A stretch of DNA of 47,123 nucleotides, taken from positions 1-47,123 of the forward strand of contig CAIUOU010000150.1 of NCBI GenBank assembly GCA_903900845.1, in the 5' to 3' direction. A program made the position numbers and the translations under genes. The stretch is from an uncultured Opitutia bacterium (lineage in GTDB: Bacteria; Verrucomicrobiota; Verrucomicrobiia; Opitutales; Opitutaceae). Positions 24,672 through 31,869 of the stretch are shown in pieces. The notes below the pieces were generated by a model that had not been told where the DNA came from, did no database searches, and saw nothing but the letters and a program-made list of their open reading frames with translations. Each line of letters starts with the position of its first letter. The first letter of the stretch is position 1.

Positions 24672-24811
24672 GCGCGGGTGGAGACTCGGCGCGCGGCGAT
24701 GCGGATTCAAGCGCGGGCGCCGGGAGTCACGATCCGGTGACGGTCGAAATCCGGAATGGACAACCACGGCGGTCCGCCCTCAGTTGTTCACAGGTTACCC
24801 ACAAACCACCG

Positions 24812-26350
24812 ATGGAAACCCACCGTGGGGCGAAGGCCCCCCTCTCGCGGTTGAAAGTATCGGCCAAGGTTAAGACCTTCGTGCTAGACACGAATGTCCT
24901 CCTCCACGACCCGCAGTGCGTCTTCAAGTTTGAGGACAACAACCTGGCGATTCCCGTGGAAGTGCTCGAGGAGCTCGATGCCATCAAGGCCGAGCAGTCG
25001 ACCGAGCGGGGACGCAACGCCCGCCGCGTCCACCGCATCCTGCAGGAGTTGCTCCCCGACACCCGTTCGATGCACGAGGGCGTGGAGCTTGAGAACGGCG
25101 GCACGCTTTCGATCATCATCAACCCCTACCTCGCCGATCCCTCGGCCCGTTCCCCGGCACTCGACCGGCTGCGGGCGGTGCTGCCCGATCTTTCGAAGAA
25201 GGATAACCGCATCATCGCCGCCGCGCTGTTCGTGCAGGAGAGCTATCCGCCGCCGACGATCCTCGTGACGAAGGACGTGAACGTGCAGCTCAAGGCACGG
25301 GCGGTTGGCCTTGAGTCGGAGGATTACCTCAACGACAAGGTTCCGGCGGCCGACGATGAGTCGAGCTATCGCGAGATTCCGGTCACGATCTACGAGTTGC
25401 AGCGCTTCTGCTCGGAGGGAGCCTTCGAACTCGGGAAGGAGGCGGCGAAGGCCCTCTACCTAAATGAGTACGTCCTGCTGCGTTCCGACGAGGGCAAGAC
25501 AATGCCGGCGCGCTACAGCGGCGACGGCTCGGTGCGGCGCCTGCGGCTGCCGGATTTCGTGAAGGCGCCGGGCGGTATCCCGATCCGCGCGCGCAATCTG
25601 GAGCAGCAGTTCTTCATGGACGCTTTGCTCGATGACGGCATCGCGATCGTCACGTGCTTCGGGAAGGCCGGCACGGGCAAGACCCTGCTCTCGACCGCCT
25701 GCGCGCTGCACCAGACGCACGAAGACCAATCGCGCTACGACGGGGTTTCGATTTCCCGGCCGGTGATCGCGTTGGGCAAGGACATCGGATTCCTGCCTGG
25801 CTCACTCGAGGAGAAGATGAAGCCGTGGCTGCAACCCTACCACGACGCGCTGGAGGTACTGATCCCCTCCAAGCCCCCGAAGGACCCCCAGTTCGCCGCG
25901 AAGAAGGTAGCGAAGAAGAAGCACAAGAAGCACGATGCGCATTTCCTGTCGTCGATGGCCTCGCCCCAGCCCGCGCACGCCTCATCGTCGGGCGGCGGAA
26001 ACGGTCCGGTGGTCAAACCCTACGAGCGTCTGCTGCGCAGCGGTATGGTGGAGATCGAGGCGCTGGCCTTCATCCGGGGGCGTTCCATCGCGCGGCGGTT
26101 CTTTATCCTCGACGAGGCGCAACAGCTCACGCCGCACGAGGTGAAGACCGTTATCACGCGCATCAGCGAGGGTTCAAAGATCGTGCTGATCGGCGATCCC
26201 GCGCAGATCGACAACCCCTACGTCGACTCGCGCAGCAACGGTCTCGTCTATTGCCACAACCGCCTGAAGGGCCAGTCGATCGCGGCCCACGTGAAGCTCA
26301 CCAAGGGCGAACGCTCGCGTCTCGCCGAACTGGCCGCCGATCTCCTTTAG
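24812..26350 (+). CDS. PhoH-family ATPase with N-terminal PIN domain
   Basis: The ATG at 24812 gives 512 residues; an upstream GTG at 24737 would add 25 without domain content. The N-terminal PIN nuclease domain has VKTFVLDTNVLL (Asp26), VEVLEELDAIK and SKKDNRIIAAAL with TKDVN. The C-terminal PhoH ATPase has GKAGTGKT (284-291, Walker A), RFFILDEAQQLTPHE (Asp434, Walker B) and ITRISEGSKIVLIGDPAQID. Such PhoH2-type proteins are RNA helicase/RNases. A Lys/His-rich then Ser/Gly-rich insertion (about 354-400, KKVAKKKHKKHDAH) separates Walker A from Walker B, and could bind RNA. The gene is divergent from cysE. Confidence 0.93.
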   Translation: METHRGAKAPLSRLKVSAKVKTFVLDTNVLLHDPQCVFKFEDNNLAIPVEVLEELDAIKAEQSTERGRNARRVHRILQELLPDTRSMHEGVELENGGTLSIIINPYLADPSARSPALDRLRAVLPDLSKKDNRIIAAALFVQESYPPPTILVTKDVNVQLKARAVGLESEDYLNDKVPAADDESSYREIPVTIYELQRFCSEGAFELGKEAAKALYLNEYVLLRSDEGKTMPARYSGDGSVRRLRLPDFVKAPGGIPIRARNLEQQFFMDALLDDGIAIVTCFGKAGTGKTLLSTACALHQTHEDQSRYDGVSISRPVIALGKDIGFLPGSLEEKMKPWLQPYHDALEVLIPSKPPKDPQFAAKKVAKKKHKKHDAHFLSSMASPQPAHASSSGGGNGPVVKPYERLLRSGMVEIEALAFIRGRSIARRFFILDEAQQLTPHEVKTVITRISEGSKIVLIGDPAQIDNPYVDSRSNGLVYCHNRLKGQSIAAHVKLTKGERSRLAELAADLL

Positions 26351-26382
26351 CGGCGCGACGCTGGCGCCGGTCACTGCCGCGG

Positions 26383-26814
26383 CTACGGCATCGTTTTCAG
26401 CCCGGCTGCCTGGGCCAGGGACCGCTGGTTGGCATCGAAAGAGAGGAAGACCTTCGCGCTGAGATGAGAGGCGGCCGCCACGTGGAGGATATCGAAGGAG
26501 CGGTGGCCGGCGACCGCGGTGTGGGCGGCCGATAACCGCTTCGCCTCGTTCACGACCGAGGTCAGATTGGTCTGGTCCAGTAGCAGGCGGCCGCTCGCGA
26601 GGTCGGAGTCAAAGGCGGCCAGGATCTCCGCTCCGGCCGTCGCCTGGAGAACTTTTCGGAAAACGCCGAAGCTAACGGCATTTCGCAGCTCGTAATCGTT
26701 CAGTGGCGTGAGCGTCAGAGGGGCGGAAAGTTTCGTCACTAACGCCAGCGCGCGGTCGGTGTGCGCATCCCGCCCGTAGAGCGAGAATAGGAAGCTGGTG
26801 TCGCAACAGACCAC
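26383..26814 (-). CDS. PIN-domain toxin (VapC-like)
   Basis: The 143-residue protein begins MVCCDTSFLFSLYGRD with acidic Asp5. Further PIN features are PLNDYELRNAVSFGVFR (second acidic residue) and RSFDILHVAAASHLSAKVFLSFDANQ (third and fourth). PIN toxins cut RNA with Mg2+, often initiator tRNA or rRNA loops. It follows its antitoxin after 7 bp on the same strand and converges with phoH, 32 bp away. The length is typical. The RNA target is unknown. Confidence 0.88.
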   Translation of the reverse strand: MVCCDTSFLFSLYGRDAHTDRALALVTKLSAPLTLTPLNDYELRNAVSFGVFRKVLQATAGAEILAAFDSDLASGRLLLDQTNLTSVVNEAKRLSAAHTAVAGHRSFDILHVAAASHLSAKVFLSFDANQRSLAQAAGLKTMP

Positions 26815-26821
26815 GGGACTC

Positions 26822-27073
26822 TTAGCGACCGCCCTGGCTTTCGGCTAGCAGCGCCGCGGCGTCTGCGGCGTTCAAGCGCGGCAGGGCCGACTTGTTCATG
26901 CGTTGCGCTGCGCTCTGCCGCCAATCCACGCGGCCCGACTGCTTGGCGGGCTCGGGCACTAGCCGGGCGATCACCCGGCCTCGCCGGCTCACCGCCACCT
27001 CCTCGCCCGCCTCGATCCAGCCGAGCAGGCGCGTGTAGTGGTTGCGAAGGTCGCGAACAGTCGCGGTTTTCAT
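26822..27073 (-). CDS. Phd/YefM-type antitoxin
   Basis: The 83-residue protein MKTATVRDLRNHYTRLLGWIEAGEEVAVSRRGRVIARLVPEP matches the Phd/YefM DNA-binding fold. The C-terminal tail (about 45-83) is polar and Ala-rich, suitable for wrapping the toxin. It directly precedes the PIN toxin and probably represses its own promoter with it. A perfect palindrome ends 2 nt upstream of its start codon, strongly suggesting an operator. Phd-type antitoxins paired with PIN toxins are well known. Confidence 0.88.
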   Translation of the reverse strand: MKTATVRDLRNHYTRLLGWIEAGEEVAVSRRGRVIARLVPEPAKQSGRVDWRQSAAQRMNKSALPRLNAADAAALLAESQGGR

Positions 27074-27075
27074 TG

Positions 27076-27110
27076 TGCTACAAAAATGTAGCAGCGCGGG
27101 GACTTGTCAA
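27076..27110 (-). promoter_or_regulatory. Toxin-antitoxin promoter with operator palindrome
   Basis: TGCTACA-AAAA-TGTAGCA (27076-27093) is a perfect 7-bp inverted repeat just upstream of the antitoxin ATG at 27073. On the minus strand a consensus -35 TTGACA lies at 27110-27105. A -10 spaced 16-18 bp away would fall on the A/T core of the palindrome. Transcription would then begin within a few bases of the ATG, giving a leaderless or nearly leaderless mRNA. Confidence 0.65.
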
Positions 27111-27127
27111 TCGCCCCATCTGACCCC

Positions 27128-28072
27128 TCACCGGCTCGCCCCGGCGACTGCCGTCGGGACGGCGTAGAGCGAGGTGCGTGCCGTCATGAACAGCGTGCGG
27201 CCGTCGGGCCCGCCGAAGCAGAGGTTGGCCGCCGCCTCAGGGAGGATAATCCGGCCGATGCGTTTTCCGTCTGGTCCGAAAATCTGCACGCCGTCGCCGC
27301 TGCTCGTCCAAACCCGGCCGGCGGTGTCCACGCGGATGCCGTCGGGCGCACCTTTGTCCAGGGTGCAGAACACCGCGCCGCCGGAGACCGTGCCGTCGGC
27401 GGCGATCTCCAGCGCTCGGATATGGCGGGGTTTTCCGGAATCGGCGACGTAGAGCTTCCGCTCGTCGGGTGAGAAGGCCAGGCCGTTGGGCTGGTCAAAA
27501 TCGCGGGCGATCGCCGTGGTGCGGCCGGTGCGCGGATCGTGGCGGTAGACAAAGTTACCTGGCTGTTCCTTGCCCACCTTTTGTTTTGTGGCGGGATCGG
27601 TCTTCAGGCCGTACTCGGGATCGGTGAACCAGAGGGTACCGTCGGATTTCACGACGACGTCGTTCGGGGAGTTGAGCTTTCGGCCCTCGAAGGAGTCGAC
27701 GAGGGTCCGCAAAGTGCCGTCCTTTTCCAGACGCGCGACGCGGCGACCACTGTGCTCGCAGCTAAGAATTCGGCCCTCGAGGTCGATGGTGTTGCCGTTG
27801 GTGTTGCGGCTTGGCGCGCGGAAGGTCGCGACACCGCCCGATGAGCTCCATTTCCGGATCTCGTCGCGCGGGATGTCACTGAAAATGAGGTAGCCGCCCT
27901 CCTTGATCCAGGCGGGTCCCTCGGTGAAGCCGAAGCCGCCGGCGAGTTTAGTCACTCTGGCCTCCGCCGGGATACAGCGGGCGAATTCCGCCGGTTGGGT
28001 CGCCTCGAAGTCGGCCGCGCACCCGAGCGAAGAGAGGAACGTCACGATGATTATTTTGGCGGGGTTTTTCAT
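27128..28072 (-). CDS. SMP-30/gluconolactonase-like exported protein
   Basis: The 314-residue protein has a signal sequence MKNPAKIIIVTFLSSLGCAADF with a possible lipobox (SLGC, Cys18). It is followed by a six-bladed beta-propeller of the SMP-30/Gnl/LRE family. Family motifs are GFTEGPAWIKEGGYLIFSDIP (metal-binding Glu), RNTNGNTIDLEGRIL, LNSPNDVVVKSDGTLWFTDPEYGL and FDQPNGLAFSPDE. Members hydrolyse lactones such as gluconolactone with a divalent metal. The exported form suggests a role in extracellular sugar breakdown. It stands alone between the toxin-antitoxin pair and thrH, and the plus-strand element at 28199-28275 is upstream of it. Confidence 0.88.
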   Translation of the reverse strand: MKNPAKIIIVTFLSSLGCAADFEATQPAEFARCIPAEARVTKLAGGFGFTEGPAWIKEGGYLIFSDIPRDEIRKWSSSGGVATFRAPSRNTNGNTIDLEGRILSCEHSGRRVARLEKDGTLRTLVDSFEGRKLNSPNDVVVKSDGTLWFTDPEYGLKTDPATKQKVGKEQPGNFVYRHDPRTGRTTAIARDFDQPNGLAFSPDERKLYVADSGKPRHIRALEIAADGTVSGGAVFCTLDKGAPDGIRVDTAGRVWTSSGDGVQIFGPDGKRIGRIILPEAAANLCFGGPDGRTLFMTARTSLYAVPTAVAGASR

Positions 28073-28198
28073 GGGTAAAGGTATGCAAAAAACTGGTGGA
28101 TAGGTATTTAAGAATACATTAAGCTTTCGTTCCGACGGCGCCCCGCGGTTTTTTTCGAAAAACTTCGCGGCTTTTGAACGTTCGAGGACCGGGGGCGT

Positions 28199-28275
28199 CT
28201 ACCTCTTGGTAGTTCAATGGTTTGCTTGGTGTTAGGTGCGAGGGCCGCCTAGGGGTAGGCGGCCCTCACTCTTTT
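28199..28275 (+). ncRNA. Candidate small RNA, copy B
   Basis: A short hairpin CTACC-TCTT-GGTAG (28199-28212) is followed after 27 nt by a perfect 10-bp stem with the loop TAGGGGTA and a U-tract. The architecture matches 16212-16293. No plus-strand gene precedes it for well over 1 kb; both neighbours are on the minus strand. A terminator in this orientation therefore implies an unannotated plus-strand transcript from within 28073-28240. A T-rich quasi-palindrome (28143-28170) lies just upstream. Length and start are unknown. Confidence 0.4.
28240..28275 (+). terminator. Terminator-like hairpin with conserved loop
   Basis: GAGGGCCGCC (28240-28249) pairs perfectly with GGCGGCCCTC (28258-28267), followed by ACTC and TTTT. 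The loop TAGGGGTA is the same as in the hairpin at 16254-16285. The minus strand lacks a T-run here, so it fits poorly as the terminator of thrH. Confidence 0.7.
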
Positions 28276-28310
28276 CCGGTATCGGAACCCGGCAGCGACC
28301 GCTCCGGATC

Positions 28311-28913
28311 TTACAAGCAGCCGGTGATGCGCTGCAGCAACTCGTCGTAACGCTCGAGGGCGGGGAACCGCGGGAACTCACGCACGACGTTCTCCGGCGC
28401 GTGGAACAGGAATCCGTGGTCGGCCTGACCAAGCATCGTGGTGTCGTTGTAGGAGTCTCCGGCCGCGATCACGCGGTAGTTCAGGGCCTGCAGCGCTTCG
28501 ACCGCGCGCCGCTTCTGATCAGGCAGTCGCAGGCGGTAGCCCGCGATCCGGTCGTTCTCCACCACTAACCGATGGCAAAGCAGGGTGGGCCAACCCATGC
28601 GGCGCATGAGCGGCTGCGCGAACTGCTCGAAGGTGTCGGAGAGAATGATCACCTGCGTGCGACGGCGCAGCTCCGCGAGAAAGTCGAGCGCGCCGGGCAA
28701 CGGCTCCAAGCCGCCGATCACTTCCTGGATCCGCGAGAGCGTCACCCCGTGCCGGTCCATGATGCCGATGCGGTAATTCATCAGCTTGTCGTAGTCCGGT
28801 TCCTCGCGGGTGGTGCGCCGCAGCTCCGGGATGCCGGTGCGCTCGGCGACGGCGATCCAGATCTCGGGCGTGAGGACGCCCTCCATGTCGAGGGTGACGA
28901 TGCTTTGCTTCAC
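28311..28913 (-). CDS. thrH: Phosphoserine phosphatase / homoserine phosphotransferase
   Basis: The GTG at 28913 gives 200 residues (MKQSIVTLDMEGVLTPEIW), close to the usual 205; longer upstream frames run into the neighbouring gene. ThrH is an HAD enzyme that removes phosphate from phosphoserine and can transfer it to homoserine. The nucleophile Asp9 is in LDMEGV, VIILSDTFEQFA supplies motif II, and VIAAGDSYNDTTML supplies motif IV. It begins 16 bp after the DJ-1-type gene, which follows glnS, so the three are likely one transcript. A link to serine supply for CysE is possible but only by proximity. Confidence 0.92.
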   Translation of the reverse strand: MKQSIVTLDMEGVLTPEIWIAVAERTGIPELRRTTREEPDYDKLMNYRIGIMDRHGVTLSRIQEVIGGLEPLPGALDFLAELRRRTQVIILSDTFEQFAQPLMRRMGWPTLLCHRLVVENDRIAGYRLRLPDQKRRAVEALQALNYRVIAAGDSYNDTTMLGQADHGFLFHAPENVVREFPRFPALERYDELLQRITGCL

Positions 28914-28929
28914 AGGATTTTCCGTAGAG

Positions 28930-29649
28930 TCACTCCAGCCACGGCTCCTCGGGCTTCGGCGTCGCCTTTGGTCCGGCATCGAGTTCCGCGGCGGCGCGTT
29001 TGCTCGCGTCCAGCCGGCGCTCCATGAAGGAGGCCATGCGTTCACGCGACTCGGTTACGACCTCTGCGGGGGCATGATGCGGCGTGCCGCTCCAAAAGGG
29101 AGGGCTGGGCTCGTACTCCAGCGCGAGCTGGATCGTCTGCGCGGTTCGTTCGTCGACGGTCTGCGCCACCACCTGGAGCGCGAAATCCAGCCCGGCCGTC
29201 ACACCCGCGCCCGTGATGCGATTGCGGTCCACGACGACGCGCGAGTCCTGCGGTTCCGCACCGAACAGGCTGAGTTGGTCGCGCGACGCCCAATGGCAGG
29301 TTGCCTGGTAACCCTTGAGCAGGCCGGCCGCTCCGAGCAGCAGCGAACCGGTGCAAACCGACGTGATCCACTTCGCCTTGGCCGCTTGGTCGCGCAGAAA
29401 ACCCAGCACCTCGAAATCATCCATCAGGTCGACCTGGCCCGGACCACCCGGGACGCACAGGACGTCGAGCGGCGGGCAATCCGTGAATGTCATCGTCGGT
29501 TGCAGCCGCAGCCCGCGGTCGCTGTCGACCGGATCGAGGAACTTCCAAATGAGGTGAACCTTCGCTCCCGGGATGCGCGCGAACACCTCGAACGGCGCCG
29601 TGAGGTCGAGCTGGGTGACCTTGGGATAGAGCAGCAGTCCGATTTCCAT
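28930..29649 (-). CDS. DJ-1/PfpI family protein (isonitrile hydratase-like)
   Basis: The 239-residue protein MEIGLLLYPKVTQLDLTAPFEVFAR has the class I glutamine amidotransferase-like fold. The nucleophile elbow is SVCTGSLLLGAAGLL with Cys99, followed by ATCHWASRDQL. This arrangement is typical of the isonitrile hydratase (InhA)/DJ-1 subgroup, whose members hydrate isonitriles or act as glyoxalases and chaperones. The C-terminal 40 residues form a charged helix and a Pro-rich tail. It lies 20 bp after glnS and 16 bp before thrH. The substrate is not determinable. Confidence 0.85.
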   Translation of the reverse strand: MEIGLLLYPKVTQLDLTAPFEVFARIPGAKVHLIWKFLDPVDSDRGLRLQPTMTFTDCPPLDVLCVPGGPGQVDLMDDFEVLGFLRDQAAKAKWITSVCTGSLLLGAAGLLKGYQATCHWASRDQLSLFGAEPQDSRVVVDRNRITGAGVTAGLDFALQVVAQTVDERTAQTIQLALEYEPSPPFWSGTPHHAPAEVVTESRERMASFMERRLDASKRAAAELDAGPKATPKPEEPWLE

Positions 29650-29669
29650 GGGGTGAACGTACTCGCGGC

Positions 29670-31475
29670 TTAGCCCTTGCCGGCGGGCTTCGCCCAGGTG
29701 TCCTTCAGGGTGATGGTGCGGTTGAAGACGAGCGCACCGGGACGGCTGTCCTTGGCATCAGGCGTGAAGTAACCGAGGCGCTCGAATTGAAACGGCTCGC
29801 CCGGCCGGGCGGCGGCAAGCGAGGGCTCAAGGCGGGCGCGCACGGACTCGAGCGAGCGTGGGTTCAGGTGGCGTTGGAAATCATCCGTGGCGCCGGGCTC
29901 GGGTACGGTGAACAGCCGGTCGTACAACCTCACTTCGGCCTCGATGCTGCGATCGGCGCTCACCCAATGGATGGTTCCCTTAACCTTGCGGTCGGCGTCG
30001 GGATGACCCGCGCGGGTCGCGAGGTCGGCGGTGCACCGGAGCTCGGTCACGTGGCCGCCGGCGTCCTTCACGACCTCGTCGCAGCGGATGATGCAGGCGT
30101 ACTTCAGCCGCACCTCGCCGCCGGGCTTCAAGCGGAAGTATTTCGGCGGCGGCACCTCGGCGAAGTCATCCTGCTCGATGTAAACCTCGCGGGTGAGCGC
30201 GATCTCGCGGGCGCGGGGTGATGGGTCCTGCGGGTTGTCGACCGCGCGGCAAGTCACCGCGTCCCCGGGGGCGATGTTCGTGAGCACGACCTTGACGGTA
30301 TGGAGCACCGCGAGACGGCGCGTGGCCGCGGCGTTCAGCTCCTCGCGGACGGCGTGCTCGAACAGCGCGACATCGGTCACGCTTTCATACTTGGTGACAC
30401 CCACGGTGGCGGCCAGGCGCCGGATCGCGGCGGCGGGTACGCCCCGGCGGCGGGCGCCGGCGAGCGTCGGCAGGCGGGGGTCGTCCCAGCCCGCGACGGC
30501 GCCGTCGTTCACCAACTGCAGCAGACGGCGCTTGCTGAACACCATGTAGCTGATGTTGAGCTTCGCGAATTCGTACTGGTGGGGAAGGGTCCGCGGCAGC
30601 TCGAGGCTCTGCAAAATCCATTCGTAGAGTGGGCGGTGCACCTCGAACTCTAGCGTGCAGACGCTGTGCGTGATACCCTCGAGGTAATCGCTCAGGCAGT
30701 GGGCGAAATCGTACAGCGGATAGATGCACCACTTCTGGCCGGCGTGATGGTGCGCCGTGTGGCGGATCCGGTAGAGCAGGGGATCGCGCAGCCAGATGTT
30801 GGGCGAAGCCATGTCGATCTTCGCCCGCAGGCTGCATGCACCGTCGGGAAAGTCGCCCGCGCGCATACGCGCGAACCGGGCCAGGTTTTCCTCCACGCTG
30901 CGTTGGCGAAAGGGCGAGTCCTTGCCGGGGTGGTCGGGCGCGCCGCGGTAGGCTTCGGTCTCTTGCGGCGAGAGGTCGCACACGTAGGCCTTGCCGCGCT
31001 TGATCAGCTCCACCGCGTAGCCGTGGATCTGCTCGAAGTAATCGCTGGCGAAGAACGGCTCGGCGTCGGCTCCCGGCGCCGAGGCGGCGAGATGGAAATC
31101 GGGCCTGCCGTTGACCGTGCCGGCGGCGGGCGCGGCGCCCTTGGGTTTGAAACCGAGGCAATGGTCCGCCCAGCCCTCGATCAGCCAGCGGACGTCCCGG
31201 GTGATCGACTCCACGTATTCGGAGTCCTCCTTGACCGGGTTGGTGTCGTCGAAACGCAGGTGGCAGACGCCGTGGTTCTCGCGCGCGATGCCGAAGTTAA
31301 GGCAGATCGACTTGGCGTGGCCGAGGTGGAGGTAGCCGTTGGGCTCGGGCGGGAACCGCGTGACGATCCGCGCGTGGCGTTTCTCGGCGACGTCGCGGGC
31401 GACGATATCGCGGATGAAGTCGCTCGGGGCAGGTGGGGCTTCCGGCGCGGCGTTCGCGGTGGGCTCGGCTGACAT
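29670..31475 (-). CDS. glnS: Glutaminyl-tRNA synthetase
   Basis: The ATG at 31475 gives 601 residues; six further residues are possible from 31493. This class I synthetase charges tRNA-Gln directly. It shows PPEPNGYLHLGHAKS (HIGH motif 50-53), RFDDTNPVKEDSEYV and VFSKR (312-316, KMSKS equivalent; Lys315). The anticodon-binding beta barrels follow from about residue 340. An insertion of about 30 residues rich in Ala, Pro and Gly (genomic 31056-31150) sits before FFASDYFEQIHGYAVELI, compared with the E. coli layout. It heads the glnS-DJ-1-thrH run. Presence of GlnRS implies direct glutaminylation rather than GatCAB alone. Confidence 0.96.
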   Translation of the reverse strand: MSAEPTANAAPEAPPAPSDFIRDIVARDVAEKRHARIVTRFPPEPNGYLHLGHAKSICLNFGIARENHGVCHLRFDDTNPVKEDSEYVESITRDVRWLIEGWADHCLGFKPKGAAPAAGTVNGRPDFHLAASAPGADAEPFFASDYFEQIHGYAVELIKRGKAYVCDLSPQETEAYRGAPDHPGKDSPFRQRSVEENLARFARMRAGDFPDGACSLRAKIDMASPNIWLRDPLLYRIRHTAHHHAGQKWCIYPLYDFAHCLSDYLEGITHSVCTLEFEVHRPLYEWILQSLELPRTLPHQYEFAKLNISYMVFSKRRLLQLVNDGAVAGWDDPRLPTLAGARRRGVPAAAIRRLAATVGVTKYESVTDVALFEHAVREELNAAATRRLAVLHTVKVVLTNIAPGDAVTCRAVDNPQDPSPRAREIALTREVYIEQDDFAEVPPPKYFRLKPGGEVRLKYACIIRCDEVVKDAGGHVTELRCTADLATRAGHPDADRKVKGTIHWVSADRSIEAEVRLYDRLFTVPEPGATDDFQRHLNPRSLESVRARLEPSLAAARPGEPFQFERLGYFTPDAKDSRPGALVFNRTITLKDTWAKPAGKG

Positions 31476-31603
31476 AAGCCGCGACCGTGCCATGCGCCCA
31501 CCTGGGAGGCAACGATGCAGTTGGCCGGCTCCGTCGTTCCGGCCTCTACCGTCTCACATGGGGAAGGGTTTTTTCCGCCCAGCCGCCGAAACCCACCGCG
31601 GGC

Positions 31604-31633
31604 TTGACGCTCCCAGCGGGCCGGCGCTTCATG
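31604..31633 (+). promoter_or_regulatory. Possible tRNA-Arg promoter
   Basis: TTGACG (31604-31609) and TTCATG (31628-31633) are separated by 18 bp and end 13 bp before the tRNA. The -35 is good and the -10 is poor, so this is tentative. Confidence 0.3.
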
Positions 31634-31646
31634 CGCTTCGGTCGTT

Positions 31647-31721
31647 GCGAGTGTAGCACAATGGATAGTGTAGTGGCCTCCGAAGCCATTGATCCGGGTT
31701 CGACTCCCGGCATTCGCACCA
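31647..31721 (+). tRNA. tRNA-Arg (anticodon CCG)
   Basis: The cloverleaf can be drawn by hand. The acceptor stem GCGAGTG pairs with CATTCGC using one G-U. The D arm contains TAGCACAATGGATAGTGTA, and the anticodon stem GTGGC/GCCAT encloses CTCCGAA with anticodon CCG at loop positions 3-5. The T arm is CCGGG-TTCGACT-CCCGG. The 3' CCA is encoded. It reads CGG codons. It is divergent from glnS. Confidence 0.95.
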
Positions 31722-31869
31722 CCTCCCGGCGATCGCAACGGATCCCCGGCGGCTGAACGGAGGATGGCCCGCGGAAATCACGGAATGACCTCCCGGATTT
31801 GCAGTTCCGAGCACGGTGCTCCATGGGCTCTTCTGCCGTTCTGTGAACGGTCTCTCCGGTGCCGGCCCG

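Noticed and set aside
28143-28170. T-rich quasi-palindrome CCGCGG-T7-CGAAAAAC-TTCGCGG
   Set aside because: The arms match only with shifts and it lies upstream of a gene start. It could be part of a leader or of the candidate small RNA, but not a convincing terminator.
31476-31646. T-box or other leader riboswitch upstream of glnS
   Set aside because: No T-box core or specifier stem could be found; the region contains only the tRNA promoter candidate.
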